From contig CM066920.1 of assembly GCA_033964015.1 (NCBI GenBank), positions 7,097,912 through 7,161,911 on the forward strand: a DNA stretch of 64,000 bases. The letters are read 5' to 3'. The first letter of the stretch is position 1. Every line of letters begins with the position of its first letter. The notes beneath the pieces are model-generated. The model made no database searches, was not told the origin of the DNA, and was given only the letters and a program-made list of their open reading frames with translations. Positions 1 through 12,739 of the stretch are shown one piece after another. The stretch is from Scolanthus callimorphus. Its lineage: Eukaryota > Cnidaria > Anthozoa > Actiniaria > Edwardsiidae. A program made the translations under genes and the position numbers.

Positions 1-2002
1 CAGAAACTTTCTTTCCCTAATTCCGTGAGTAAGCTCGCTAAAACCACAGGAAACCCGTACTACAGGTTGATTATTTTGCGGTCACTTTGCCCTCACTTTG
101 TAACACCTTCTTATCTCACATTTTTACAGCGAAATATTCTCGCCGTCGAAATACATAGACATAGCAAAACCTGGGGGAAGAATATATTACATTATATAAA
201 ACCTTATGTTTAGCTCTAAAATTGTGCTCAACAAATTGAGAATTATCTACGGTTCGAATATCATTTCACTAGTTTCGTTCCGCAATAATACATGTGTTGT
301 TGCGTTCTAATGCTGGTAATTGTGTGAATTAGGATGGATACCGGATATTCATTCGTTTGGTCGTGTTCTTTCTTGACTGGACCAAGACTAGGCCAGGCAT
401 GGATCTTTAAAAGTTAATAATCCCGGTTTTGTCACGACAAAAGACCAAAAAAATAGAATAGAAGTATCATTTATCGCTTTTTAACGACACGTGAATGCTC
501 GATCAACAAAAAATATATCGAAAAAGTGGTGGCAAAATCTTTACAGTTCCGGCCAGAGACGACGAGGATTCCAGTAAAGGATGTTTAAGAACTTTCGATT
601 CTATCTAATCGTAGAATATTACCTACTAAAATATTCCCTTGCGCTAATACCGTAATAATCTAGACGTAAACACACATATCTAGTACCCCAAGTCGATATA
701 GAAAACTCTGTATACGTTTGGTACTTACGGTTGGAGAAAACGGGAGAAGCAGGTCGTGATTTCGTATTTGTGGATGTTTGCTTGAAGGCTTTAAGGTTGG
801 GGAAAACAAAAATCAATGTTATGCAAATAAAAGCAATGACTAAATGAAGTCTAACTAGGGAAGCATTCTGAGCAAGGATTGGGAGGTCACCTTTTAATGT
901 GTTGCACCTGCTATCGCTGCCGCCGACCGTTAACCATTGTAGCGGCAGAAAAAAGAGGTGGAACATAATGTAGCCTGTCAAAAATTATCGACACGCTCAT
1001 CTCTGCTGGCTGCTGGAGCTTGATTTTCTCCACGGCTGAGGTAACGCGGGTTAAATTCGAACCAAAGAAAGGGAAAATCAAGTCTGAAAATAGATTCGTG
1101 TCTGAGCAGCCCTGACATTCTTGTTAACTACCGTGCTTAGAGTAAACATAGACCTTCGATACAATTAGCATACAATTATCTCTAACCATAAAAAATGCTG
1201 AAACAAATTTCAAACTGGTATCACCACATTTGAGAAATTCTCGTGGTAAAAACCTCGTGGTGAAAACCTCATGGGGAAATTTTTACGGAATGAAACATCC
1301 TCACCTAGTGTTAATTTCCATGTTCGGGTTGAGATTTCTGGTGGAATTGTATTTTGTGTGTATTTTATTTCTGTCTCGCTATGAGCACTAACACCCCGCT
1401 GCTGTTTGCTATCATAGAGCGAATACTCCCCTCCTCTGCAAATGTAATTTAGTAAACACGTGAACGAGTACCACGCACGCATAATTTTAATTACATTAAG
1501 TATTTCCGAAACACGTGATCACCTCTAAATATCCCGTACTATTCAAGTTTTTTAATAGTTGTTCGTTGTAACAGGGAAGTGTGAGTTGTAAGTTGTGAGC
1601 AAAAAATAGATTTCATGTAAAAACGTCAATTAATATCTGTTAATTCATGAAATTTAGACTAAAATAAATCGCTTGTAAAGGATTTTTTGCAAAACAAGAT
1701 AAAAACAACAAACAGAAAGCTTTTACAATATTTTGTCAACAGTGTAACATCAACCATGGTGCTGTTTTTATGTTTTTGCCTCAAAAATAAAAATCATCAC
1801 GGATACTAGTATTTTATGATAATAGAATACCCAGAAAACACTCAAGGATATTGTTAGATTATGGTACAACAATTGTTAGATTATAGAACAACTATGCTAA
1901 GGTAGGAAGCATTGGTAGGAAGATATGTTGTTGGCAAAACTTTGACGTGAAACATTGTTTGTTTCTCGTATTTAAAATAACGTGTGATATGTTTCTCCAT
2001 TA
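1..2002. other. No gene seen
   Basis: AT-rich sequence with only short, unconserved open frames on both strands. I see no exon with convincing splice sites, no domain-like translation and no RNA gene. The 120-codon frame on the minus strand near 619-981 has no recognisable motif. Confidence 0.5.
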
Positions 2003-2282
2003 GTACTTTAATTATCAATATCAATAGCCACATGTTATTTGCCCTCAGGAAGTATCTTGTTATTATATTTTACTGACATAACTATAGTCCAGTACCTGAA
2101 CTCCTTTGCTGCTCGGGTGTGCTATAAATAGTAACGGTGACATTTTACTACATTACGTGTACTTTCATTATCAATATGAATGGCCACATGTTATTTGCCC
2201 TCAGGAAGTATCTTGTTATGATATTTTACTGACATAACTATAGTCCAGTACCTGAACTCCTCCATGGCTCGGGTAGGCTTTG
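2003..2282. repeat. Direct duplication, unit about 156 bp
   Basis: The stretch beginning at 2003 (containing CATGTTATTTGCCCTCAGGA) recurs at 2159 with few differences, so the two copies are offset by 156 bp. A third, shorter and more diverged copy of the 3' part lies at about 2459-2521 (the part reading CATAACTATAGTC, then CTGAACTC). This looks like a segmental tandem duplication of non-coding DNA. No function is evident. Confidence 0.8.
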
Positions 2283-2684
2283 TTACTAGCGAACTTAGCC
2301 AACGCCCGCGCCGCGAAGAGGAACTGCACTCATAAAATGGCTTATCACTACCATCCTCGTTATTCTCGTTCCCAGAGCCTTCTTCGATATTTTGGAGCGT
2401 GGTCGAAAAACGTAGAATGACGGACTATTTTACGTTGTTTGCCAAGGAGTCAAATTATTCACTGGCATAACTATAGTCAAGTGCCTGAACTCTCCTTCGC
2501 GGCTCGCGACGGGTGTGTTAGGAACGAACACAGCCAACCCGAGCCGCTAAGAGCGGAAATCATTTGCCAAGGAGCAAGTCAGATTTTCCTTTCTTTGTCG
2601 AAGTCATCATCGGTATCCTAAACCCTGGCTCTCATGTCTGATTTGTCAACCGCGCGCACGCACTCGAACGAGTGGAGCTGGATA

Positions 2685-2914
2685 CATTCTCGTACCTAAA
2701 GCTTCCCGGCTCGTCACCTAGGTGTATGGTGAGGTGTATGACTTCCATTTGAGGACCTTCGCTGATTTTGAAAGTCCGGCGGATGTGCAGAAAGCTCTTT
2801 CTCTCGACTCCTCTGAATCAAATCTCGCGCATGCGTCAGTGGCTATCACCAGAGCCCCCCCCCCCCCCTCCCCCGCGAGTAGACGAGAGTAGGGGAGCCC
2901 TGTGCTCGAGAGTG
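2685..2914. mobile_element. Mutator-like MITE, 9-bp TSD
   Basis: A 230-bp inverted-repeat element. It begins CATTCTCGTACC and ends with the related reverse complement CTCGAGAGTG, and it is flanked by a direct 9-bp duplication AGCTGGATA at 2676-2684 and 2915-2923. Its interior matches, in opposite orientation, the element at 56771-56989 (shared stretch around GCATGCGTCAGTGGCT). It has no coding capacity. A 9-bp duplication is typical of Mutator-like elements; that assignment is inference. Confidence 0.75.
2855..2868 (+). repeat. Poly-C tract, 14 nt
   Basis: Uninterrupted run of 14 C inside the MITE at 2685-2914. It is one of about ten G or C runs of 13 nt or more in the window. Confidence 0.9.
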
Positions 2915-3178
2915 AGCTGGATACGTTGGTGTACGGTGGGCAGGGTGCGGCATCCTTCGCTACCTCGCAACTCCCTCGATTTTATTATAATCACCAGCAA
3001 CAACGACATCATTTTCCTATTCCGCATCATAATCATTAGAATTATACAGACCGATTTGGTCAGTTTGTCACTGTGCGATTTTCATAATTTATTCGTAATA
3101 TAATCTATATGTTATGTAATGTGACTTGACCTGACCTGTAATTCAGCTGTCAAGCTGCAAGAGGTTGAAGCAAACAGA

Positions 3179-3225
3179 TCATTCATTCATTCATTCATTC
3201 ATTCATTCATTCATTCATTCATTCA
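3179..3225. repeat. (ATTC)n microsatellite
   Basis: About eleven perfect tandem copies of ATTC. It produces a spurious histidine/serine/phenylalanine-rich open frame. Confidence 0.95.
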
Positions 3226-6160
3226 ATTATAAACCATCACCATACATCCATCACCACCATTTTCCACACATGTTACGAAGTTACGAACGCGCTGTAACTT
3301 TTTCACTGTCATACGAAATCTGCTCAAATCAACATCGCCATTTACAACAGTACCTTCTGTATTTTTTCCATCATCAGACCGCTTCTCATTCGAATGCAAA
3401 GTGTCTTGCCATTGTCTGTTTCAAGAACCAATCAAAGTTAGGCAGGCATGAATTTGTATACTTTTTCGCAATATAGTTAGAAATTTGTTCCTCTAAACGA
3501 CATATCTAGCCGCTGACCTTACTAATAGTTGTTTAGTCATTCTTCGCTATAGTGCGACGCGTTGATAAAATGCCTGAACAAAAACTACAGCAATGGACCA
3601 TTGAAGCTATGAGCGCAAACTCTTCAGTTTACACTATGAACGATAACAACCTCGTAGACTTGTTATTTAAACGTCGTTGGAGAACTAGTGTTTTGCTGGC
3701 GCCAGCCCCTCGTCGAGCAAAGAGAGAAACGCTTCAGTTTAGAAATGCCCTACCTTGCGCGAGCAGTGGTTTCCTCCTCTGTTTGGCGCGGCGGCGAGCG
3801 AGCGATGGAGGGAAACCACTGCTCGCAAGTACAAGAACTCTGCGCGCGCATACTTTGCAGTAGATTAAAATGGCATTATTAAGAAATTCCATACTAATGC
3901 TGAACGACCCTTTTGGTTAATTTTTACTTGCATTACTCCTTTTTTGTGGTGAAACGATTGCAAAATTTGTTATTGCGACGGGTTTTATAGCTGATTGTAT
4001 TCAAGTACAGCGCATGCGGGTTTTTTTTAAACGCGGGTTAGAGCGTGACTTCTGTATACAAACGGAGATATTAAGCTGAAGATTACTCGCTCTAAACCAA
4101 GTTATCATAATGGGGTCAGAGATTCGCGACGCTATCGCAGTACTATACAGTTAGTCGTTGCAATTTCTAGATATTTCTAGTTTTCTTTTTCTTTTGTTTC
4201 TTATCTTTTAGGAGCTTTTTCACATACTGTATGAAATTATTTTCTTGTAAATGAGCGAGCATATTTTCAGACTTGATCTAACATATTTGTTGACGGAATT
4301 TACTCGTTATTATTTGCAACATTGCTATAACGTTGTTTTGCTTCACCGGTCTGCATAACAGGCATTTGTCTTCAAATACCACATGCATCCACCAATCTTA
4401 CATTTTTACCAACCTCTCGTTCTTAGAATCTACGTGGATTTAAGCTTCACTTTACCTTACGAAACAAGCTCATAGAGAAGCGGAGCCTATTTCGAAGATG
4501 ATCATATTTGTCTGCAGCAAATGTTTGTAGAGACCGTGGAGTCGATGGGAGTTTCTTATCATACAGTTGATATGGGTACGATTCCAGCATCACTATTTCA
4601 TTACACCATTTGCATCCGTCAGGTTGTTTTTGGTTTCCTATTTCTCTAGTGTCGAGTTATTTGTCCCGTCAAGGCTTATCAGCACCGTCATATTAATTCA
4701 CTACGTATTTGCTCTAGGCTTCTCAACCAAGCTTTGCGCCACTACTGGCAGAACATCTAAAAGCAAAGCGCTTATCAGCTGAATACTTTACAAAATCTTT
4801 CTAAGATCTTTCCCGATCTGGGAAAATTAGCCCCGATGAATGCCCCAGAAAACCACTAAGTTATTCGACCCGTTTTATCTGATTCATTTGGGCGCCATCT
4901 TATCTTGGTGTGTGCATTTCGTATGTACATGTATTATGTACAATAGTCTTAGACGGTCTTGGAGAAGAGTAAACAGCGAGGTATCTAATAAACTCTTCCA
5001 GCTGCTGCCGCCGGACGTTCTTGATATATCCCGTAAAATTGCAATAAACCGCACACCTTTGCCGTTCTTTAAATCAGAATTGTCGGAATGTCGGCTCCTT
5101 ACGTTTTCAATGTGTTTGGAAATTGTTCCTTATATTATTCCATGTTTTGGGAGTAATTCCCGGAGGGGGGGGAGGGATGACCGTCGTATTTTGAGGACTG
5201 AAATCAGCGATCCGGTATGTTTATCTGTGTATGTATTTTTTTCTTTCCAAGCAAACTATGGTAATAGGTTGTTGTTCGCCAACTATCGCTTACAAATTGC
5301 TGAGAACTGCAAGGATTTCACGTATCCTGAACGATAGGTTTCTAGTTTAGGCAAACGTTCAGTCATCTCTAATTTTTTGTAGGCTTCATTTTCGGAATTT
5401 TCGACTTCATCCCTTCCGTTTTGACATTGAACACCTCCCTCTCCCATTGAACACCTCCACCCCCACTCCTACCACCCTCTGTAGACCCCCCCCCCCCCCC
5501 CCCTCTGTAGATACCTCCACGTCTCTGTAGAGAGTTAGTTCTAATTTCAATGGAAGATCCTAGTTATAAAGCAGTAGCGGTCCCTGGTGGCCATTTATAA
5601 AGATTGTTATAAAGAAACGAAACATGGGGGAAGGGAGTCCAAATCGTAGGGATAATCATCAGAAATCCAATCCTGCAAAATGAACCCTAAAAAGAACTAA
5701 CCAAATTGCATATTGGGCGCCATCTTATCTTGTGTATCCATTGAATGTTTTTCTTCTAAAATATGCAATTGTTTCGTGATCGCACGAATTCCCTGTAGCC
5801 TTTAATAACTTCTACGCAATATGTTTCAAAATAACAACCTAAAGAATGCCGTTTGTTGGTTTCAACTCCTAAAAATACGACGGTCATTACTACCAGTTGA
5901 ATACAGGGAGACCCCCTCCCCCGGCCGACGCATCGAGACATCGACAATGATATCATTTCTTCGCGCCAGGTTAATTACTTCCCTAATGGTCTCCGCTATC
6001 AGGCTGCGGCTATTGCATAGATTATGTATGTAACATTAGAAAATAACACCTATGTTGTATTGTGAATGTGCGCATTCTGATTGGTTAAAAAGCGTGTTTG
6101 TAAGAGACCTGAGAAACACGATTGTCACGCAACGCTGTCACGCGTGTGTATGTTATTTTC
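3226..6160. other. No gene seen; poly-C tract inside
   Basis: No supportable exon. The open frames of up to 165 codons (for example 4840-5337) lack recognisable motifs. An 18-nt poly-C run lies at 5486-5503. Confidence 0.45.
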
Positions 6161-6163
6161 TAA

Positions 6164-6286
6164 AAGCAATAAAAATACTTTCTGCATGCTCTCTGGTTTC
6201 CTACAAACACTCGGGGAATGTTGGTCCAACATCCCCCTCGTGTTTGTAAGAAAGCAGAGAGCACGCGGAAAGTACTTTTATTGCTT
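6164..6286. repeat. Long palindrome (hairpin element)
   Basis: Two arms of about 55-60 nt face each other. The left arm begins AGCAATAAAAATACTTTCTG and the right arm ends AAGTACTTTTATTGCT, with the centre near 6226 (GTTGGTCCAACAT). A few mismatches separate the arms. A hairpin of this sort is typical of a foldback or MITE element. I could not identify a target duplication. Confidence 0.75.
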
Positions 6287-6432
6287 AAATATAGAATAGC
6301 GATAGAGAGAAGCACATTATTGTATATTAACTAGCCAGTTGGATAGCCTGCTTTCTCGTCACGTCTTTGATTGTGTCGGTATAGTATCAGTATTTTGCCG
6401 ACTTGGACGATAACATGCACTTTTATATATTT

Positions 6433-6700
6433 GAGTGGATTTCAGATGACCGCCGAAAGTAAGCCAGACTTGCGTTTATGCAGCCCTCCTATTGGTCGAG
6501 AGCAAAGTCTTTTGTCTTATCAGCCAATCAAATTTCGAACTAAATCAAAACGCGCAATTGCTCACGTCGTGACTGACGTGATCTGACTTACTTCGCCTCT
6601 TGATTGGTTTGTTGTTGATGGCTTCCACTCCTGATTGGCTAGTCCTTTCGTATTTGCGTTTAGTTTTCGATAGTCATCTGAAAATTGCTCTACCACCCGC
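6433..6700. mobile_element. MITE of the GAGCGGATTTCA family
   Basis: The left end reads GAGTGGATTTCAGATGACCG and the right end reads GATAGTCATCTGAAAATTGCTC. These are imperfect inverted ends related to the cleaner copies at 12236-12464 and 22051-22303. The inner arms contain CTCCTATTGGTCG and CTGATTGGCT motifs. It is diverged, and a TA duplication is visible only at the right side. Confidence 0.6.
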
Positions 6701-7553
6701 GTGGCTTGGGACGATAAGATGTACCTTTATATCTTACCACCCGCGTGGCTAGCTATTATTCATACCTGTCAACCCCCGAGGTTTTGAATTCTTTAAGAAT
6801 TTCTTAAAAGAAATTTTCGAAACTCTGAAATCCTAAAAAATTCTAGAATTTTCGGAAGTGAAGTCTAGTGAACTCCAGCAATCATGAACGAGTGTAAAGC
6901 TCGAACGAATCATCTCTAAATAATGAAGCATCATTTTCTATTGTTTTGCTATCTGTTCTAGTTTGCTTTGTTCTTGTTCCTGTTCACTAACATCCCTTCG
7001 GATTCAATGATTCCCCGAGGATGTTCCTCAGATCCAGCCCAGACATCCAGAAATAGCCTTGATGTATTTGAATATGCATTTACAATAATGTTTTTTTTTT
7101 TTTTTACAGTTGTTTTTTCAGCTTTCATCACATGTCGATTGGTGGTGATCCAATTTTTTTATGTGAGTAGTGGACCGTATTTTGAATGTTTTAATGTGAG
7201 TCATCTCTTTAGATTATTATGTTTTCTATTGGTACTTCGTTCCTGGTTAATCTTATACTTCAACGTTTACAGTTGGTTTGAGTCGCGATCAGTACCTTTA
7301 CAAGCTAGTGTTACCAGGAGCGAAGTGGAGATCACGCGGTTCCGTGACTCCCCTTGCGGTATTAAAACTATTAAAAATTATATAGTTGGGTCATGGCTTG
7401 GAACTTGGGGTTTAAACCCCAAAAATTGACATCACCATTGTGGAATGTAAAAACCTGTAAAATATTTTCGTTCGCCAATGTTTGCTCGGAGCCCAGGGCA
7501 CCGGGGTATTTGATCAGAATACTTTGAGTTTCATACTTTGCGTATGGCGATTG
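6701..7553. other. No gene seen
   Basis: Contains a 153-codon frame (6968-7429), but its translation is low-complexity and phenylalanine-rich around a poly-T run and has no recognisable domain. I do not annotate it as coding. Confidence 0.45.
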
Positions 7554-7945
7554 AGTTCGACACGGCAGAAGCGCGGCGTTATAACCAAGTCGCGCTACTG
7601 CCGATAGCACGGCAAGGCTTGCCGATTTTTCGATACTAGCGCGGCAGTGGTTCTAAATGTCGCGCTACTGCCGTGCTACAGTCGAACTTAATTCATAGAA
7701 TTGAATTCGACACGGCAGTGGTGCGGCGTTTAGTCCAGGCCTTAAAAAGTTTTGGACATCGCATTGATAGTTTGGCTCGGCAACCTGGTCTTAGATACAT
7801 GCCACAGAAAGTTCCAAACGTATTTTCAAATTAAGTGCGACGCTGGCACGGTTTAGATCAACTGCCGCGCTAGTGTCGCGCTACCGCCGAACCAAATTGA
7901 ATTGGATTCGACACTGCAGTAGCGCGGCGTTTAGCCCAGGCCTAA
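7554..7945. repeat. Cluster of TTCGACACGGCAG inverted repeats
   Basis: The motif TTCGACACGGCAG followed by GCGCGGCG recurs at about 7554, 7708 and 7907. Its reverse complement (CGCGCTACTGCCG, then TCGAA) closes units near 7690 and 7890. This gives two inverted-repeat units and one end fragment, probably several insertions of one MITE family into each other. No coding potential. Confidence 0.6.
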
Positions 7946-8244
7946 GGAGTACGAGGCCTGGGTCTTCTGATCTGCCAGCATGAACGTTACCCAGAGTCCT
8001 CGCGCTCGCGTTCTCTTACGATCAAACCCAAAAGGGCTTTTTATCGTTGACGCCCGAATAGGCCAGGAAATTTGGAAATCCATATCTAATCATTGTTATG
8101 ATTTTAGCATGAGCCAATCATCAGGAGCCTCCATCACCTATGGGCGGACGTCCGACGCCCAGTATTAGATGGATCAATTTTTTGATTGTTTATTACAAAT
8201 TATGACCCCTCATGATCTCAGCCAAAGAAAGATTGCTGAAAGGC

Positions 8245-9345
8245 TAGACCTAGTGGAGTAGATGGAAGCTCCTGTTGATGGGCTCCCTGTGGATATGGCT
8301 AGACCTAGTGGAGTAGATGGAAGCTCCTGTTGATGGGCTCCCTGTGGATATGGCTAGACCTAGTGGAGTAGATAGAGGCTCCTGTTGATGGCTACTGATT
8401 CTTCTACTCCTGTACATATGGCTAGACCTAGTGGAGTAGATAGAGGCTTGTTGATGGCTACTGATTCTTCTGCTCCTATTCTAAACACTCATAATGATAT
8501 GCAAAGTTTAATTACACTCAAATAACCTTCCATTCAGGATTAAACAAACACAATCACATGTGATACTGCTTTGGCGCGAAATCAGATCATTCTAGCTCAG
8601 TTTTTTTGTTCAGCGGACAACGAAGGCTGGACGGCCCACCCTCCCACCCCAATTCGTGTGGGTCGTAATATCGGCGCGCCCTATAAGCTAAGCTGTTCCA
8701 ACTTGGCTTATTCCGCTGATCAATCACTTTCCCATTCCTTAATTATAACTGAGCATGAATGTGAGTGTTCTTGAATAGAATACTGTGCATATCGCTACAC
8801 CTAGTGGAGTAGATGGAGGCTCTTGTTGATGGGCTCCTGACTCTTCTACTCCTGTGCATATCGCTAGACCTAGTGGAGTAGATGGAGCTCCTATTGATGG
8901 ACTCCTGACTCTTCTACTCCAGTGCATAACGCTAGACCTAGTGGAGTAGATGGAGACTCCTGTTGATGGGCTCCTGATTCTTCTACTCCTGTGCATATGA
9001 CTAGACCTAGTGGAGTAGATGGAGGCTCCTATTGATGGACTCCTGACTCTTCTACTCCTGTGCATATGGCTAGACCTAGTGGAGTAGATGGAGCTCCTAT
9101 TGATGGACTCCTGACTCTTCTACTCCTGTGCATAACGCTAGACCTAGTGAAGTATATGGAGGCTCCTGTTGATGGGCTCCTGGCTTTTCTACTCCTGAAC
9201 ATATGGCTAGACCTAGTGGAGTAGATGGAAGCTCCTGTTGATGGGCTCCATGTGTATATGCTAGACCTAGTGGAATACATGGAGTCTCCTGTTGATGGGC
9301 TCCTGACTCATCTACTCCTGTACATATCGCTAGACCTAGTGGGAC
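8245..9345. repeat. Minisatellite, CTAGACCTAGTGGAGTAGAT unit
   Basis: More than a dozen tandem copies of a unit that starts CTAGACCTAGTGGAGTAGAT and continues GGAGGCTCCTGTTGATGG. Early units are about 54 bp and later ones about 69 bp; the longer form adds a GACTCTTCTACTCCTGTGCA stretch. The array is interrupted by unique sequence at about 8475-8785. Open frames read through it on the minus strand only because the unit length is often a multiple of three. Confidence 0.9.
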
Positions 9346-10192
9346 GTGCCTGATTGTGGCAATCTGATAACGTTTGGAAAATACCCCTACATTATTATAA
9401 TTTTCTGCGAAAATTTTTTAATTACAGTGACTTTTAGCAATGATTATATTGTGATTTAAGTATGGGAAGGAGACCTGGCGAGTCCAGTTATTGGCGGGAA
9501 TGAAGCTGGAGTGGTGGGTGGGAAAAGCGAAACGGGCGTACTGCGAGATGAAATCACAGCCAATGGGAGTAACAGGACGGTAGAAGCACTCTAACTGCGC
9601 GAGTATGCGAATGACAGATATACTAATGAGTTATGCCCACTAATGGGACCAGTGAAAATAGTAACATTCTGTCGCAGCGGAGGTGCGAGTAGAGCTGTTT
9701 ATCTTTATTATAGGTTAATTTGTACTACTTACTCGCAAGGGTCTCACCTAAGATCTACTCCCTAAATTAATGACGTTGGGTATGGTTTAGTATGGATGAC
9801 TTTAGGTCGCTATAGAGCCGATTTCGCATAACTGTGGTAGACCAAACGCATAGACTGCTAGCAGTCCCTTGTTTAGCGAACGTCCGTGAAAAATGAGCGC
9901 CACCAGAGGAGCGCCGTCCGTGAACTCGACGCCCTAAACATATCGAAGCGCGCCGCCGAGGTAAAAAAACATTTCCCTCGATCTACGGACGTTCGCCGAA
10001 GAAGGGGATGCAAGCAGTTTACAGACACAAAGCAAATTCACCAATTCTGAGCAAAATGTTCAGGAGTAAACGCAAAGTAGGTGCGAATTACTCACGACAC
10101 TCATTTTCTGAAATGCACTCTGTGGATAATAGGTATTTCTTTTATGTGCTATGGCAGGGATACACCCCGCTAACACTAGACCTGTTTCCTGC
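9346..10192. other. No gene seen
   Basis: No exon or RNA gene recognised. An inverted pair near 9870-10000 (GCGAACGTCCGTG facing ACGGACGTTCGCC) suggests another degraded hairpin element. Confidence 0.4.
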
Positions 10193-10196
10193 TTAA

Positions 10197-10443
10197 AGGG
10201 GCTCTTGCACGCTTAATATTTGTCCACCGTGGACATAAAATAAGTAAAATTGTTACCATGAAAACACATGTACATTTGCCCACAGTAATCAAAATAATCC
10301 TCCAGATTAATAGAAAAACCTTTCAAGAGTTATCCAAAGGCAATTCTAAGTTGTTTTGACCTGTTATCAAGAGGATGGAATTGGATTGCGATTTGATCAA
10401 TTTTCTTGTCAGAGAAGTGGCCAGTAAGCGTGCGAGAGCCCCT
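10197..10443. mobile_element. MITE with TTAA duplication
   Basis: A 247-bp element with inverted ends AGGGGCTCTTGCACGCTTA and TAAGCGTGCGAGAGCCCCT, flanked on both sides by TTAA (10193-10196 and 10444-10447). There is no reading frame of note inside. TTAA target sites are used by piggyBac and Kolobok transposons; which of these mobilised it cannot be told from the ends alone. Confidence 0.8.
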
Positions 10444-10447
10444 TTAA

Positions 10448-12036
10448 CACCAAGAATTGGCCTCAGATAGACAAGGGCAGGGCCTCGACCACAGCGACAA
10501 CATAAAAAGCGAACGCCACGATTCGTGTAATCCTAGTAATGTGATTAAAGTTTAGGCTAGTTCCTAGTTGGGTGTCCCGGTAGCATTTCAAAAGATATCC
10601 TAGAGGTAAACATTTTTGCAGTTATTCCATTACCGTGAAGGCAACTCCAAGGCGAAACATCGTGAAAAATACCTTCATTTTGATCTCTTACATAGACTAT
10701 CAATTACATCAGAAATATCACATAAATGTTGCCCACTTACCTCCTTAAAGTCAGGAAATGACTGCTCATTAGGTTAGCTATGATTTATTAGTCGTAGAAA
10801 GCTTGAAGAATAGCCGGATCAGAGTGTTTATTGGTTTCCGCGAAGTCTTGACGGATGTAGAAATGGAGGTTATTTTGATGTGTTCCATCAATAAGTGCTT
10901 CTGTTGTGAACCTGATGTTAGTCTAGTTTGTTAAGATCTCTGAGATATCCATTCCAGAATTGTGAAAACACGATAAGAGTGATGAAGAGGACAATATGAG
11001 TTTTTATCTTGATCTCTTCCAAACCAGCGCGCCTGCATAGGCTGTGGGAATTCTCATTTAAAGGAAAAGGTGTGTTAATCAAATTTATCGGAGATTAAAG
11101 TCGATTTTAATTAAGATGGTGGACCAAATAGGTATGCCATCACTTAATGTCAACCACAGAGCTCTTTGCCGAATAATGTTGTTTTCGTTTGAGAAGCACC
11201 AACGTCTTTGATTCTATCCGCGCGGTTTTGTAGGCTGCTAAATAGGGTCCTCAAATAAGCCCGCGCACGTACCACAAAGGAACTGACTGCGCTCCCTTCT
11301 CGGCGTTACAACCTATGCACCTAAGCATAAAACTTTGTGACCAAATAACTCCGGTTTGAACAACGATAAACGCGCAGAACCAACGACATGTGCAAGTGCG
11401 CTCAGGTAGCTACAAAACCCAAGAGGTTTCTAAGTGTGATATGCGACGACGGCAACGAGAACGACAACGGCAAAGAATAATACCCTTGATTACAGAACAC
11501 AATGCGCGCACGTGCAAGTGCAAGTCCATAAAGTCAAATGCATTTCAACAATTTCTTCTAAACAAGGACATGAAACTGCCATGTTTTCGCTCTAGCGAGA
11601 ACGAGAACATGGACTGGCGATTTTGCTGTACTTTTGTTTGATATGTTTGAGAATGGATGCGAATTTGCCGGTTTCGAGGTTAAAATGCAAAGAAAAAAAT
11701 CAAACGGTTGATGTTTCATTGAGAAATGTGAAAAAATATTAGAGTTTATTACGGAGTTTAGTGAAATTGTTGCCCAACATTCTCTAACTGGCTCGGTATG
11801 TTGCTAGGTTGATAAAATGGCGGCTGGCTGCTCTTTAAGAAGGACGTGCAGGAAGAACTGACAGCAGGTTTTATTTCTCTCACTTCTGTCTCCGCTTTCG
11901 TCCCTTAGGTTATAGTAAAAATCAAGTGAACGGAATCGGATCAAACAGACGAGGATGGTAGTGATCATCCAGGGCCACTGAAAAACTCACTTAACAAACA
12001 CTTCGTGCATACCAACAAGACTTACGTCTCTGTTCA
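10448..12036. other. No gene seen; MITE fragment near 11785-11850
   Basis: No supportable exon. At about 11785-11850 there is a fragment of the CAGCCACTCC family (CTCGGTATGTTGCTAGG, then AAAATGGCGGCTGG). Confidence 0.4.
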
Positions 12037-12040
12037 TTAA

Positions 12041-12510
12041 GAGCCTCAGTTAGCATCCATTTTGTCTGCCTAGCAACATACAAAGTAGCAACATACATAC
12101 CGAGAAAGCATCCATTTCCATCGCCTTATGTATGGATTGTAATGCGATATTTTCGGTTCAATTTGGAAAATGAAAAGTAAAACTTTGTTGTAGATGATCA
12201 TTTCGTGATTTCTACACGTAATTCGTGTTGTAATAGAGCGGATTTCAGATGACCGTCGTGTTTGCAATTAGTTTGCTTTCTCATTGGCTGCTTATTTCTA
12301 TCAACCAATCAAATTGCGAACTAATTACAAGCAAGGAATTGGTTCGGCTCCTGATTGGCTGGGCTGGAAACCATTCAGCAGTAAGTTGTAATTACTCTTG
12401 TTTCTGATTGGCTAGTGATTGCTCAATTGCAATTGCTTTCACGACAGTCATGTGAAATCCGCTCTATCGAATGAAAACAATAGGCCACAGGAGTGGCTGA
12501 CGAGGACTCT
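12041..12510. mobile_element. TTAA-type MITE split by a second MITE
   Basis: A copy of the CAGCCACTCC family in reverse orientation. It starts GAGCCTCAGTTAGC after TTAA (12037-12040) and ends GTGGCTGACGAGGACTCT. It is interrupted by the TA-flanked element at 12236-12464: family sequence reads up to AATTCGTGTTGTAATA and resumes at TCGAATGAAAACAATA. The nesting gives relative ages; this element was there first. Confidence 0.75.
12236..12464. mobile_element. MITE, GAGCGGATTTCA ends, TA duplication
   Basis: A 229-bp element with ends GAGCGGATTTCAGATGACCG and GACAGTCATGTGAAATCCGC (then TC), flanked by TA on each side (12234-12235 and 12465-12466). It is inserted inside another MITE. The TA duplication suggests Tc1/mariner-type mobilisation (inference). 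The inner arms carry CTCATTGGCT and CCAATCA motifs. Confidence 0.8.
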
Positions 12511-12515
12511 TTACA

Positions 12516-12739
12516 AAGCCTGTGTCAGCCGTTATTTTGACAGCATAGCAACATACCAAGTCGGAGAAAGCATCCATTTCCATCGACTGATTTAGAGAAT
12601 ATAGAGCAATGTTCTCGATTGAATTTGGTAAATCAAATCTGAAACTTTGTTTTTAGATGTTTATTAAGAGATTTCTACACTTAATTCGTCTTCTAATATC
12701 AAACGAAACAATAACAAAGGAGTGGCTGACACGGGCTCT
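12516..12739. mobile_element. TTAA-type MITE, second copy
   Basis: A member of the CAGCCACTCC family directly behind the copy at 12041-12510. It begins GCCTGTGTCAGCC and ends GTGGCTGACACGGGCTCT followed by TTAA (12740-12743). The left TTAA is degenerate (TTAC), as expected if the copies abut. Confidence 0.7.

Noticed and set aside
4840..5337. A 165-codon open frame
   Set aside because: No recognisable motif or domain, and no supporting splice sites or signals around it.
6968..7429. A 153-codon open frame
   Set aside because: Phenylalanine-rich translation around a poly-T run, no domain, no promoter or splice context.
8739..9280. Minus-strand frames with a repeated SIGAPSTPLG-like text
   Set aside because: They are translations of the minisatellite and arise because its unit length is often a multiple of three.
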